Position numbers and translations under genes: made by a program. A DNA stretch of 64,000 bases from the NCBI GenBank assembly GCA_946811695.1, contig OX328132.1, positions 58,522,197-58,586,196 of the forward strand. Direction: 5' to 3'. Position 1 is the first letter of the stretch. Each line of letters starts with the position of its first letter. Below the pieces are notes generated by a model, which had not been told where the DNA came from, made no database searches, and saw only the letters and a list, made by a program, of their open reading frames with translations. Origin of the DNA: Gonocerus acuteangulatus (taxonomy: Eukaryota > Arthropoda > Insecta > Hemiptera > Coreidae). Below are positions 52,145 through 63,513 of this stretch, piece after piece.

Positions 52145-53590
52145 AGAAGTATTCAGCGCTAATGGTCTGGATGCAGAAGCGATGTAAAATAAAATAAAAA
52201 ATTAGATGTCTGAAATTTTGGGCGCTCATTCACCATTTGAGTGCTGAACATGCTATCATGTTAGCTTGAGGTAGTTCCAGAGTGTGGTGGAAATTACCTG
52301 ACTACAATGTAATACAGATGGACTGAGCAGCCATTAGCCATTGCTGACTATGTCCACCCTGAATCAATTGTGAGTTGAGTTCCTTTTTGCACTTCAGGAA
52401 GTTGCGGTTCCTTGCCAAAAGCATGTGTTCATTGGGAATCGGCTTAGTTATTTCCTGGGTCGTTATAATAGCTTTTCCAAAGTGTATTTGCTTACTGTAA
52501 GCTAGAGCCTCACATTCACTGAGTATGTTTTTTTTTATTACAGTGCTTACTGATTATGTCCTCTGAGGTTCCTCTTCTTCTAAATTATTCTGGTAGGATC
52601 TTCTATTACGTCAATTGTTGTGCAAATGTGTCTAGACGAGCATTCTTCTAGTTAGTGATCTCTTCTTTATCCTGGCAAAGCTTTTAGACATTCTACAAAT
52701 GGGTTTGGGCTCTAAATGGATTCCTCAGATCCTTTGATGGGAAATTCATGGACCTGTGATGTCCTCACCTCCCAGTATCCTCCTACGAGTAAGTTTAACC
52801 TTATTGTTTCTTCCTAATCGATATTGACACTGTGGCACGTAAATTAATGACATTGTGTATGACATTAAGGTTATGTATTTTGGAAGGTTGGCTAATCGAA
52901 TTATAGTCTTTTTCCTTTCAGCTCCTTCTTCAGGTTTTCATAGACTCCAATTTTATTTGCATTTATTTCCAACAAGAAACTAGTATTTTCAAATTAGAGA
53001 TTTTTGTATTGGTGTAATACAGCACTTTCATCATTAAGAGAGCCATCTTTATGCCATAATGACGTGCAAGGGATTTATCTTGGCCTCAGAGCAGAGAATA
53101 TGTTGGGGCAGACTGAGGCCTGCTTTAGCCATTAGTTTGTACCTAGGATTGACTTGTACATATGTCGTCAGTAGAGATGTGGGGTAGAAAATTTTCAGGT
53201 ATGTTTTTCCGGAAAATTTTCCATTTACAAAAAGGCTATTTTTTGGTAAATTTGTTCTAGGACATATATGAGCAAGCCATATTCAAGTGTTATTCAACTT
53301 TTTAATTCACATGAATAAAATTAAATGTGATTATGTTTTACCTAACAATTGTCATATTGCTTCTGTAATAACTCATAAAAATGCAATTCACCCTATTTCA
53401 TAATAAAAGAGCACTCATAGAAAATGAATTGCTCATTTCTCTTAATATTTGATAAACGAGGTTGTAGTGGAAACCAGTTCCACCACTCTGTACTAGCTCC
53501 AACAGTTTTAAGAAAATTCGCCTCATTTAAACAACACTAGATTGGAATTTAAAAAAAAAAAAAAAAAAAAAAATCATACTGCTCTCTGTC
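52145..53590. other. Largely unrecognised region
   Basis: It begins with a short 3' fragment of SINE A (GCGCTAATGGTCTGGATG at 52159). The rest has minus-strand frames of retroelement-like composition but no motif I would name. A poly(A) of about 23 bases lies at about 53551-53573. Confidence 0.35.
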
Positions 53591-53595
53591 AGGAA

Positions 53596-53765
53596 TAATG
53601 GTTAACCAGAAAATAACAAATCTGTGGACGTTCTACATTTTGTAGAACGTCCAGGAAGGCAACAAAATTATAGGTAAATGCAAATATTGTGATGTAAATT
53701 GACAGATTAATGCAAGGCGAAGCTGAAATCAGTCTCACAAAACCTTCATTTGATGAGCGAGGACA
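53596..53765 (+). pseudogene. Possible BED zinc-finger fragment of a hAT transposase
   Basis: The plus strand gives MVNQKITNLWTF, then NKIIGKCKYCDVN and INARRS. The spacing of W, CxxC and following basic residues suggests a BED finger, as in hAT transposases. Stops follow at once and there are no termini. Confidence 0.35.
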
Positions 53766-54059
53766 ATGTCATCCATTCAAATACTGCTTCTTCTTCTGAG
53801 CAGAGAGAGAAAAACGTTATTTTTGAAAAAAAAAAAGATTATTTGCTTAAATATATTGGGTTGCTTTCCACACAGAGTACTTATCAACCAGTAGGCATAG
53901 GAACTAAAGTTTAATAAATACAAAAATATACAAATCGATAAAACAAAAAACTAAATAAAAAAACTAAAAATATAATAATGAAAATATTTGTAAAAATGTT
54001 TAAAGATCTTTTGGGTCAAGATGCGTTCCCCCTTAATAAGGGGGCCCTGGTTTTATATA

Positions 54060-55348
54060 TACCAGGTCATTCAAAAAGTCCTGTCGTTTTTTTGGGGGAA
54101 ATTATAAATAAATAAATATTTTCAAATAATCACCTTTATTCATCAAAATATCCACCGTTACAGTCGGTAACCTTCTCCCAACGAGATGGTAAAGCCCAAA
54201 TTCCTTCCTTAAAAAACTGTTGATTTTTACTGCAAAAATAAGTGGTCAGTTCGTGAATTAGGTTGTCACGGTCTTGAAAACATTTCTGTCTCAGATTGTT
54301 GTCGAGATCTCTGAATAGGTGATAATCAGTGGGTGACAGGTCAGGGGAATATGGTGGTTGAGGCAAAACTTCCCAGCCTATTTCTGTCAATTTTTCCCTG
54401 GTCAATTTGGCGGTGTGTGGTCGAGCGTTGTCTTGAAGAAGCAAAGGTCTTCTTCTGTTGACTAAGCAGGGATCAAAAGTCTTAAGCTTGGATTGGCAAT
54501 GGTCCAGTATATTGCAGTATACTTCTGCAGTGATGGTTTGCCCTTGATTCAGAATCTCAAAATGCACTATACCTTTGGCTGTCCAGAAAACAATGAGCAA
54601 AACTTTCTTTGGATGGAGATCTGGTTTTGGAAATTGTTTAGGTTTCTCATCTGCCGACAACCACTGATATGATCGTCTGAAGTTGTTGTACAACACCCAT
54701 TTCTCATCACAGGTGATGATTCGATTCAAAAAGGGTTCGACTTTCAAGCGGGAAGTTAACGAAGATGCAGTTGTCAAGCGAACAAGCATATTGGCATCTG
54801 AAAGCTTATGAGGAATCCATTTATCCAGTTTTTTCACTTTTCCCAGTTCTTTAAGGTAATTCCAGGCAGTGGTGGCTGAGATATTAAGTTGAGAGGCTAT
54901 CTCTGAACAACTTTGACGCGGATCCAACTCTACTACTCTTCGAACGTCCTCCTTATCAACTACAGTTGGTCGACCTGAGCGTGCCTCGTCTTCTAGTGTC
55001 TCGTCGCCTCCACGAAATTTTGAAAACCAAAATTGTGCCTTCCGCTCAGACAGCACATCTTCCCCAAACACGGAGCATATTTTTCTAGCAGTTTCGGCAG
55101 CTTTTGAGCCAAGTTTAAACTCATAGAGCAAAATCGACCGAATTTGAGTTTCAACTGGAATCATTTTAACTAGACAGTTGGATGGTGACTGCATTAAATT
55201 AATCCTCCTTAGCCTCCTATTCATAAAGTATAAACATTTGTGTTTACATGGATAAAAGTTGTATTGAACGGAATTAATTAGCAAACACTCTAGAATCAAA
55301 ATAAACAACGAACAAACGAAAAACGACAGGACTTTTTGAATGCCCTGG

Positions 55349-55351
<3 letters not shown>
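54060..55351 (-). mobile_element. Complete mariner element with intact ends
   Basis: The element 54062-55349 (1288 bp) has 30-bp inverted ends, CCAGGTCATTCAAAAAGTC on the left and CCAGGGCATTCAAAAAGTC on the right, differing at one position. TA borders both ends (54060-54061, 55350-55351). It holds a full-length open transposase. The right end abuts a long (TA)n tract, which is a natural TA target. Length, ends and ORF all fit an autonomous mariner. Confidence 0.95.
54136..55164 (-). CDS. Mariner transposase, full length and open
   Basis: A DNA transposase that excises and inserts the element at TA. The start at 55162-55164 ([10 protein letters not shown]) gives 342 residues, the usual mariner length; the frame stays open upstream to 55359 but that part lies in UTR and terminal repeat. 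The N-terminal paired helix-turn-helix region covers residues 1-115, followed by the linker motif WIPHKL near 116-121. The catalytic triad is visible: D153 in TCDEKW, D245 in LLQDNARPH and D280 in [13 protein letters not shown], with 34 residues between the last two (DD34D). [11 protein letters not shown] at 184-194 is also a mariner block. No stop or frameshift. Subfamily not assigned. Confidence 0.95.
   Translation of the reverse strand: MIPVETQIRSILLYEFKLGSKAAETARKICSVFGEDVLSERKAQFWFSKFRGGDETLEDEARSGRPTVVDKEDVRRVVELDPRQSCSEIASQLNISATTAWNYLKELGKVKKLDKWIPHKLSDANMLVRLTTASSLTSRLKVEPFLNRIITCDEKWVLYNNFRRSYQWLSADEKPKQFPKPDLHPKKVLLIVFWTAKGIVHFEILNQGQTITAEVYCNILDHCQSKLKTFDPCLVNRRRPLLLQDNARPHTAKLTREKLTEIGWEVLPQPPYSPDLSPTDYHLFRDLDNNLRQKCFQDRDNLIHELTTYFCSKNQQFFKEGIWALPSRWEKVTDCNGGYFDE

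Positions 55352-56421
<1,070 letters not shown>

Positions 56422-56483
<62 letters not shown>
56422..56483. repeat. (TA)n between two retroelement copies
   Basis: About 31 TA units. It ends the inverted part of the non-LTR copy and abuts the 3' end of the Penelope-like copy. Confidence 0.95.
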
Positions 56484-56487
<4 letters not shown>

Positions 56488-56588
56488 CTTGTGGATGACC
56501 CAAAATATTTCTTAATGCGTTTCGTTCTTTTAGGCTTAGGGTCGGGAAAAAGTAGTACTTCCTTGTGTCACACCACTTTATTTTTTCT

Positions 56589-56633
56589 GCCCTACATGTT
56601 TCGTGCTTAATTCATTCGCACCTCATCAGGGGC
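56589..56633 (-). ncRNA. Hammerhead-ribozyme-like motif in the Penelope 3' region
   Basis: The minus strand reads GCCC, CTGATGA, G, GTGC, an 11-base loop, GCAC, GAAAC, AT, GTA, GGGC. That gives a stem I of GCCC/GGGC, the CUGANGA and GAAA cores, a stem II of GTGC/GCAC and a two-pair stem III ending in a GUA cleavage triplet. Penelope-like elements are known to carry such ribozymes. One extra G after CTGATGA departs from the canonical core, so activity is uncertain. Confidence 0.6.
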
Positions 56634-56893
56634 ACTTCTGCAACCAAATCCATTTTTGTACCTCCCAATATTAAACATATTTAAAATATACAAAATTTTT
56701 AAAAGTCCAGATTTTAAAATAACTTTAACAAACATTTTTTAAAAGTCCTACCTTGCTAAGAAGTCCTCTCGTCTCCTCATGTACCTTCTACGGAGGCAGG
56801 GGTAATACTAGTCATGTCCTAAGCCTACCAATATGGCCGCGTCTTTATCTATATGTGGTATTTGTAAAGTCCGTCCGTTACAAAAATTAGGTC

Positions 56894-57751
56894 TTATTCT
56901 ATTACAGAATGGAAAATTTGATGTACGTTTCTAAGATCGGTCCTTTTATTAACAGCTGTTTTTGAATTTTTTAGAATATAAATATTTTCTTTAATTTTTC
57001 TTTTCAGCGTGTTTCTTTCTTTGTTAAGTATTTTAACTTCTTTGAAATCAAAACAGTGCTTTTTTGATATTGCATGCTCCGTCAATGCGGTACCGTTTTC
57101 CTGTGTGTCAATGCTCTTTACGTGTTGCATAATTCTTTTACCTAATAATTGTGCAGATTCCCCAATATAACATTTGTTACAGTCGTTGCAGTTAATTTTA
57201 TAGATATTATATTTTGTGTTTGATGCATTAACCCTGTCTTTAATGTTACTAAACATATTCTGTATCTTGTGTTCATATTTCCAACTAATTTTACATATAC
57301 CTTTACAAATTGTTTTTAGCCTATTCGCTATAAGCGGGTGATAATTAAACGTAAAATATCGATTTATTGGATTTAAATCTTTGTCATTTTTGTTTTTTAC
57401 AAATAATTGCTTTCTTTTTTGAGAAAATAAATGTTGATTTAACATGGTTTTTTCCATTACAGAGTTATTTTTAGTAAAAAAATGTTTTATTTTTGTTTGT
57501 ACCAATAATCTTTTCCTTTTGTGTGCTCCTACCGAATTATCATTGTGTTCTCGTTTACGCTTATTATTTTTCCTACCTTCATCTTTCAATTCATTATCAA
57601 TTTTAACTTTTTTAGAAGGCCTTGATTCTACAATGGATTGAGAGCATTTTCTTTTCCGAGTATTTTGCAGATCCTTAAAAAAGTCATCCGCTATATCAAA
57701 TAGTTCGCGGTCATATTTACATTTATCATTATTATTCGGTCGATCATTCAA
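56894..57751 (-). CDS. GIY-YIG endonuclease region of the Penelope-like element
   Basis: The open frame of 285 residues has a lysine-rich N-terminal half and a GIY-YIG nuclease at about residues 181-262. Visible features are YNIYKINC, the cysteines C188, C191 and C194 just before YIG (195-197), R206 and H210, H226 and H232, and E255, as expected for the Penelope endonuclease with its zinc-binding insertion. In an intact element it would be the C-terminal part of one RT-endonuclease protein. Here the RT frame at 57841-58119 is separated from it by a single frameshift near the A run at about 57926-57930; the intervening sequence translates well in the downstream frame. The nuclease itself looks undamaged. 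Confidence 0.85.
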   Translation of the reverse strand: MNDRPNNNDKCKYDRELFDIADDFFKDLQNTRKRKCSQSIVESRPSKKVKIDNELKDEGRKNNKRKREHNDNSVGAHKRKRLLVQTKIKHFFTKNNSVMEKTMLNQHLFSQKRKQLFVKNKNDKDLNPINRYFTFNYHPLIANRLKTICKGICKISWKYEHKIQNMFSNIKDRVNASNTKYNIYKINCNDCNKCYIGESAQLLGKRIMQHVKSIDTQENGTALTEHAISKKHCFDFKEVKILNKERNTLKRKIKENIYILKNSKTAVNKRTDLRNVHQIFHSVIE

Positions 57752-57840
57752 TCTTTTCGAATATATTATGATTTTTTCTGCTCTTTTTATTTGAAGTTCA
57801 ATTAAACTGTTAGGGTAATTATTTTCTTTGAAAACCTTCC

Positions 57841-58119
57841 TTAATTTAGTTTTGATTTCACTAAAGAATTTAGGGGATGTTCTTTGTAAGGCTGATAATG
57901 CCCTATTATATAAAGATTCTTTTTGAAATTATACGGGTGGCTGGAATAAAAATTAATCATTCTTGTCGAATGATATGTCTTAGGTTTCCATTTAAACTCT
58001 ATAAAATTATTTTCATTTCTAATTAGTTCCATGTCTAGGAAGCCTAACTTTCTATCCACTTCCACCTCTGGAGGAATGTTTATGTAAAAGTACTCTCGTC
58101 TCACAAATAGAATGTTCAA
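57841..58119 (-). CDS. Penelope-like reverse transcriptase, C-terminal fragment
   Basis: 92 residues including IPPEVEVDRKLGFLDMELI and KPKTYHSTRMINFYSSHPYN, the region after the RT palm in Penelope-like proteins (LxFLDxxV...YRKPTxTxxYLxFxSxHP). The start codon is merely the first ATG after the inversion junction. The frame is lost near the A run at about 57926-57930. The catalytic palm motifs are not in the copy. Confidence 0.75.
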   Translation of the reverse strand: MNILFVRREYFYINIPPEVEVDRKLGFLDMELIRNENNFIEFKWKPKTYHSTRMINFYSSHPYNFKKNLYIIGHYQPYKEHPLNSLVKSKLN

Positions 58120-58130
58120 AAATCAAAGAA

Positions 58131-58760
58131 GTGACCGACACATACTTTAGACTGTACAGGGAACGAATACGAACACAATATGATAAAACTTACTGTAAAA
58201 AGACTAAAAATATTGTAAAGAAACGAAGAGACTATTATACCGACGACGAAGGATTGACGGACATTATAACAAACAATGACTGGATAGTAAACTTATCAGA
58301 CAAGAGTATTCTTGAAGAAGTAACTAAGTTTTTATCTTTAAGCAGTAAATTCAACATCTTAAAACCCAATAAGGAAAGGGAACGGATTAATTTGATAACT
58401 GACTTGGAATACATGCTTGATAATGTGGAAATACCTAATAAAGATAAGAACAGTATTAGACAAAAAAGTGTAAACTTTTTAAATAATACTAAAAACACAA
58501 GAGGTTTAAAAAATGTACCCAATCACACAGATATATTACTTTCAGAAAAATTAAATAAGTACGAACGACTTACTAGACAGTTTAAAAAAGACAACCCTGA
58601 CATTTTAATAATAAAAGCTGACAAAACAAACAAAACGGTCTTAATTGATAGGAATAAGTACAACGAGAAAATGGAAAGCATCTTAAATGACCCAAATACT
58701 TATAAACAAATTGACTATAATCCAAATATTAGCCTAAAAACAAAGTTATTAAATTTTTAG
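58131..58760 (+). CDS. Penelope-like reverse transcriptase, N-terminal fragment (inverted part)
   Basis: 209 residues ending with ILIIKADKTNKTVLIDRNKY and ESILNDPNTYKQID, the conserved block that precedes the RT palm in Penelope-like proteins. After a one-base frameshift at the T run near 58755, KLVQKSYISKIEKSKI continues the same protein until the (TA)n. Its strand is opposite to that of the C-terminal half 12 bases away, so it is the inverted 5' piece of the same or a very similar copy. Confidence 0.75.
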   Translation: MTDTYFRLYRERIRTQYDKTYCKKTKNIVKKRRDYYTDDEGLTDIITNNDWIVNLSDKSILEEVTKFLSLSSKFNILKPNKERERINLITDLEYMLDNVEIPNKDKNSIRQKSVNFLNNTKNTRGLKNVPNHTDILLSEKLNKYERLTRQFKKDNPDILIIKADKTNKTVLIDRNKYNEKMESILNDPNTYKQIDYNPNISLKTKLLNF

Positions 58761-58817
58761 ACAAGTTAGTTCAAAAAAGTTATATCAGTAAAATAGAAAA
58801 AAGTAAAATAAGCATTA

Positions 58818-58821
<4 letters not shown>

Positions 58822-58888
<67 letters not shown>
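58822..58888. repeat. (TA)n right of the Penelope-like copy
   Basis: About 33 TA units. Confidence 0.95.
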
Positions 58889-58893
<5 letters not shown>

Positions 58894-59215
58894 CAGCTGT
58901 TTATCTATCTGTCTGACTGTCTGAAGTTTGTTCGTTATACAAATCCACACCGTTTGACCAATATTTACCAAACTTGGATCACAGGTAGATCTTCATCCCA
59001 GTAGTGTTGTGAATTGTCTGAAATCGTCACTTTTGAAAAATGACATTCACAAAAACGGACCTAATTTTGTGGCATATTGTTAGTTGTATGGCAAGTGAAG
59101 TCCAAAGCTAAATATGCTATCTCTCTCCACTGCTGCTTTCTCATGTCTGGTTGCCGATAACTGCAAGGATCCAAGTTCGAGTCGACCAGTAGGAATATAT
59201 TTTTTTTTTTTTATT
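58889..59215. other. Possible transposable-element fragment
   Basis: Starts CTGTCTGACTGTCTG and contains CACACCGTTTGACCAATATT and ACCAAACTTGGATCAC, a style of sequence seen in insect repeats, ending in a T run. No coding frame and no second copy here. Confidence 0.3.
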
Positions 59216-59348
59216 CTTTAACTTCATTTGCGTTATTAGATTTTAATATTACTTATTTAGTATCAAATTTATTTTTGTCTTTTTTTGCACTAACTATGAG
59301 CACCTTTATTATTTAACTGTGTAATGAAACATGTTTTGTATTTTGTGA

Positions 59349-59351
59349 ATA

Positions 59352-59414
<63 letters not shown>

Positions 59415-59419
59415 TATAT
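59349..59419. repeat. (TA)n microsatellite
   Basis: About 33 TA units with one CA interruption. Confidence 0.95.
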
Positions 59420-60640
59420 TCAATTCCACGATTTCTGACCTTTATTTATGTATATTTATTTATTTTACCCCTCTCACTCCTGCTTCGAGGAACGGCTACG
59501 GCTCAGTACCGAACACCTTCTCCCCGACTCAGCGGAACAGCTAAGGCCTATTACCTAGTCCGTATCCCCAGGTTCAAGGAAGCGTCCTTACCGGGACACA
59601 GTACTTACCTGGCTACCTTCTCCCGACACATCCTTCCTACCCTTCCTAGCCTACCTTTAGTAGCGACACAAATCCGCTACAATGTGTTACATGATGAATT
59701 TGGCACCCTGTTCTGACTAGAAATTTTGAGCGGAGAATTCAAAAAGATTTCAGGGTTGTTGAATAATTGTAATCCAGAATTTACCCATCATTTGAAATAA
59801 CATAACAAAACTTCGAAATATCTTCTTCAGCCAATCCTGATTCCCGATAGGTTCGAGTCAACATATTTTTAAACCTCCTCACGATTTAAATACGACCGAC
59901 CTATTGCATTGGAAGACGTTCCGTTAGCACATAGATTCATGGTTCCTGATGGATTGCTGTCCTGCAAACAGCACCAGTGCTGTTAGACGGTGGATGGATC
60001 CACTACCCAAGTTCATAAAGGTCCAATTGCAAATTTTCAAATATATTAGCAAATATTTTAGTGCCAACAACATCATGTAAAAGATAAATCAATGAAAATT
60101 TGTTAAACACAAAATGTAACAGATCTCCCAAATGAAAAACGTTTCCAATCATTTCATTCAGTTACTTTTTATTGCTTCTGAATTGGACAATGGATACCCA
60201 CAGTTTGGCCATTAAAAAATGAATAATTTTTAATTTTTTCACACAAGGCATTTGAAAGTAACAAAACTACATTCCACAATTTTTTGACAAAAGGGAGCCA
60301 ATCGTTCAATTTATTCCCTAATAAACCTCTGCTTCATTTTCATAGATTTAATGCTTTCTACATGTAGAAGTTTTCCTGTAAGTATTGAGTCTGTAGTCCA
60401 TTATAGGGCTGAGGAAAAAAATCGCGAAAAAATTCTGATTCATTGATAAAAACAGAAATGCGTTATTGGAGGCCCAGAAAGTATCTTTAAATAATGGTTT
60501 TAGCGAATTAAATTGCCGTTTTTTTTTTAGGAAATGTTGTCTATTTTATGATAGCATAATTAGAATTTAATTATCTTGAATAGTTTTTGAGAAATCCTTT
60601 CTTATTCATTAAAAAACGTGACTACGTTAAAAAAAAACAA
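59420..60640. other. Unrecognised sequence
   Basis: The stretch 59480-59720 is more GC-rich than its surroundings, with short proline- and threonine-rich frames and no recognised motif. The rest shows nothing. Confidence 0.35.
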
Positions 60641-60762
60641 CAGAAAATTGGACATAGCTCCTTTTCCTTCCGAAATCGGACCATACTTGAAATGAACTTT
60701 TTTGTTGGAAATTATGTCTGCAATCACCTCCTAGAGTTTGGCAACTTAGACCTGAATCACCC

Positions 60763-60765
<3 letters not shown>
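60640..60765. mobile_element. Terminal fragment of a GCAGGGTGATTC repeat
   Basis: The minus strand from 60765 begins CAGGGTGATTCAGGTCTAAG and runs into TTGCCAAACTCTAGGAGGTG, a CAGGGTG-type end like the other TA-targeting elements in this window. No opposite end was found. Confidence 0.4.

Positions 60766-60830
<65 letters not shown>
60766..60830. repeat. (TA)n at the 3' end of a second Penelope-like copy
   Basis: About 32 TA units, then TTTATTTATTT. Confidence 0.95.
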
Positions 60831-60832
<2 letters not shown>

Positions 60833-60835
<3 letters not shown>

Positions 60836-61205
60836 TTATTTATTTATTTTTTTATTTTTATTTTTTATAAATATGGCACAGGTTGAAATAATAGTACTCC
60901 ATTTTATGTACTATTTTATTTTTGGCACGCCCTACATGTTTCGTGGCCTTTATGCCACCTCCTCAGGGGCCACTAAATCCTAAATATTTTTAACAAATTT
61001 TTAATAACACATTTTTCATTTTAATAAATCCAATAATTTTGCAATAATAATTATAAACAGAGTAACATTACATTTTCTAAACTAACTCCTAACCTTAAAT
61101 CTATAGGTATAATACAATAAAAATATTGCTACATTGTACATACCCCATGTGTGGATAGCTCGTCACCCATACTAAGACTGAGGCCTTTTTTTTATTTTGA
61201 ATTTT
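60833..61205 (-). mobile_element. Second Penelope-like 3' end
   Basis: Shares GCCCTACATGTTTCGTG and CTCAGGGGC with the 3' region of the copy at 56484-58821. No RT or nuclease frame is present, so it is a short 5'-truncated copy whose 3' end meets (TA)n. Confidence 0.6.
60929..60970 (-). ncRNA. Second hammerhead-like motif
   Basis: The minus strand reads GCCC, CTGAGGA, G, GTGGC, ATAAAG, GCCAC, GAAAC, AT, GTA, GGGC. Against the motif at 56589-56633 the second stem changes on both sides (GTGC/GCAC to GTGGC/GCCAC), so pairing is kept. The same extra G follows the first core. Confidence 0.58.
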
Positions 61206-61215
61206 AATTTTATCT

Positions 61216-61830
61216 ATACAGGGTGTCCTTTTTAGATGGCCCGGCTGAATTTCTCTTGAACGGATAACGTTATAATAAAACAAAAAAATACGTATTTCAT
61301 AATTTTTAGTCTAGTTTAGGATTTTGACCATTTTTAGAAAACAAAAATTTTGGGGTACCCCAAACCCTATACAACTTTGAAATTTCAAATGGGATCCTAT
61401 ACTTTCCAATACATCATTTTAAAGGATTTTTTACACCGAAATCACATTTCAATTTGGTCAATTACTAACAAAGTTATGACACGAAGTTCGAAACAAAATA
61501 CATTTTGATTGTTTCGGTATTAATTACTTTAAACTGCTTTGCATTTCTTTTGTTACATGGGAAATAATTTGTAAATAAATAATTAACTGATTAGGTGTAA
61601 TTCGTAATAAATGTTTCTTTTTAAGATGCAGAGAAGAAACAGAATAAGCCCCTTTATGTTCGGTGAAGGTAGAGCTGTTTACATTTACTGATATTGTTTA
61701 TCCAAATGGTCTTAAGTAAGCGAGTAGATAACTTTTAGCGGTTCTGGATCAAGGTAATGTTCAAGGTCACACATGATGTTGCATGACGTCACATGACCTT
61801 GATTTAGAGCCGCTAAAAATGTAGAGTCGA
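61216..61830. mobile_element. Possible CAGGGTGTCC-type element, one end only
   Basis: TACAGGGTGTCC at about 61217 resembles the ends at 4510 and 19478. The opposite terminus was not found, so the extent is unknown. Confidence 0.3.
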
Positions 61831-61839
61831 TGACCTTGA

Positions 61840-61960
61840 CCCCCCCACTACCCCCCCCCCACCCACTGCCCCCCCACTACCCCCCCCACCCACTGCCCCC
61901 CCCCACCCACTGCCCCCCACCCACTACCCCCCCCCCCCCCCCCCCCCCCACTACCCCTTA
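61840..61960. repeat. C-rich minisatellite
   Basis: Repeats of CCCACCCACTGCC and CCCCCCACTACC with C runs up to about 23 bases. Confidence 0.9.
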
Positions 61961-61993
61961 CCTTCTTCGACCGCGTCTAGATAATAAATGACG

Positions 61994-62830
61994 TCATTCC
62001 CCCCCTCCCTATCTTCTTCGACTGCCCCAATAAAAAAAACTTACCTCTTTCCACCGAGTCTCGATTGCAACTGCTATCCTTGGAGTCCCCCTCTCCCATA
62101 ATAAAAAAAAAAAATGATCATGCAACCTCCTTCCATCGCATTAAGATGGTCATTCCCCCCCTCCCTAAATCCTATCTTCTTCGACTGCCCCCTCCCCAAT
62201 AAAAAAAAAATTTACCTCTTTCCACCGAGTCTCGATTGCAACTGCTATCCTTGGATGCAAGTCCGTTATACCCCCTCCCCATAATAAATAGAAAACTTAA
62301 TTTTCCCTACATAGAACCTCCTCTGACCGCGTCTCGATTACAACTGCTATCCTTGGTCTCCCCTCTCCCATAATAAAAAAATTATTTAACATAATTCCCC
62401 ACCTCCTTCCATCGCGTTAAGATGGTCATTCCCCCCTCCATAATCTTCTTCGACTGCCCCAATAAAAAAAATCTTACCTCCATCATTGCCATCCGCGCAT
62501 CCCCCCTCCCCATAATAAATAGAAAACTTAATTTTCCCTACATAGAACCTCCTCCGACCGCGTCTCGATTACAACTGCTATCCTTGGAGTCCGTCTCCCA
62601 TAAGAAAAAAATTATTTAACATGATCATGCAACCTCCTTCCATCGCATTAAGATGGTCATTCCCCCCTCCATAATCTTCTCCCCCCTCCCCAATAAAAAA
62701 AATCTTACCTCTTTCCACCGAGTCTTGATTGCAACTGCTATCCTTGGATTCAAGTCCGTTATACCCCCTCCCCATAATAAAAAATTATTTAACATAATTC
62801 CCCACCTCCTTCCATCGCATCTTGATTAAA
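61994..62830. repeat. Complex satellite, four irregular units
   Basis: Units of about 157-277 bp begin near 61994, 62151, 62428 and 62659 with ATTCCCCCCTCC. ACTGCTATCCTTGG recurs at about 62072, 62241, 62343, 62577 and 62742. On the minus strand every unit contains purine-rich sub-repeats of the type GGTCGAAGAAGG or GGTGGAAAGAGGTAAG. Confidence 0.85.
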
Positions 62831-62973
62831 AGTAATCAGTTAAAACTAAATACAACACAAAAATAGAGGATGGATTCTGAATAAAACAGAGTTTAAGCTT
62901 AGAAAGTTTAATAAATCATTCAAAAATTATATTTAACAAAATAATTTATTAATCTTTACAATTACAATGGTTT

Positions 62974-63279
62974 TTATTTAAACATTGGTTTGAAGATAAT
63001 ATCGAAATAAGTTTTATTGTCGTTCCAAACTTCTCCATTATATACAAGTTGTAGAGTTCTATCAATATAGTTGTTTAGAAGATGGTGAAATATGTAGTCG
63101 TTGAATCTTTCTGGTAGATAAATGGATAATTGATTATCCAGATCACATACTGCTCTCTCCCCAAATTTTGTGGTTACTTTTCGGAAACCAATAATACCAT
63201 AAGATTTTCCAATTTCCAAGTTCCTTGCCGAGGTAATTTCGGAAACTTTAATTGAGTTAAGTTGAGATACGTGATTCAT
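62974..63279 (-). CDS. Hypothetical protein, possible OB-fold, probably part of the edge gene
   Basis: 101 residues. ATG follows a good acceptor (GGGGTTTTTAG), so it may be an exon rather than a start. NLEIGKSYGIIGFRKVTTKF and YLPERFND suggest a small beta-barrel of the kind found in single-strand DNA-binding proteins, but this is only an impression. It lies 234 bases downstream of the exon below on the same strand; the splice phase between the two does not match as they stand. Unknown function. Confidence 0.45.
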   Translation of the reverse strand: MNHVSQLNSIKVSEITSARNLEIGKSYGIIGFRKVTTKFGERAVCDLDNQLSIYLPERFNDYIFHHLLNNYIDRTLQLVYNGEVWNDNKTYFDIIFKPMFK

Positions 63280-63513
63280 CTAAAAACCCCAAAAAAACAT
63301 ATAATATTATATTAAGTATTTATATTTTAAAATAAAATAACAAGTCTCACCAAAACTTTCATTACAATGTAATGATAAGGTATTTATTTCATCTGTTATA
63401 AATAATGAGTTCGGTCGAAGATCCAAAGAAGTGATGTCTTTAATATCCATTATTTCTAACTCATTTCGAACTTCTTCATTTTACGCATCAATTGATTCAT
63501 AATTGACTAAGGA

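Larger units (their letters stand above)
56484..58821. mobile_element. Penelope-like element copy with 5' inversion
   Basis: The minus strand from 58119 to 56894 carries the RT C-terminus and GIY-YIG endonuclease, followed by a 3' region with a hammerhead-like motif ending at (TA)n. The plus strand from 58131 to about 58810 carries the N-terminal part of the same kind of RT. The two halves point away from a junction near 58120-58130 and the RT core between them is missing. (TA)n bounds both outer ends (56422-56483, 58822-58888). Confidence 0.85.

Noticed and set aside
58235..58522. 95-codon minus-strand frame opposite the Penelope RT fragment
   Set aside because: It is an antisense shadow of clear coding sequence on the plus strand.
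61840..62830. CRISPR-like array
   Set aside because: Units are irregular (about 157-277 bp), without constant repeats and unique spacers, in a eukaryotic genome.
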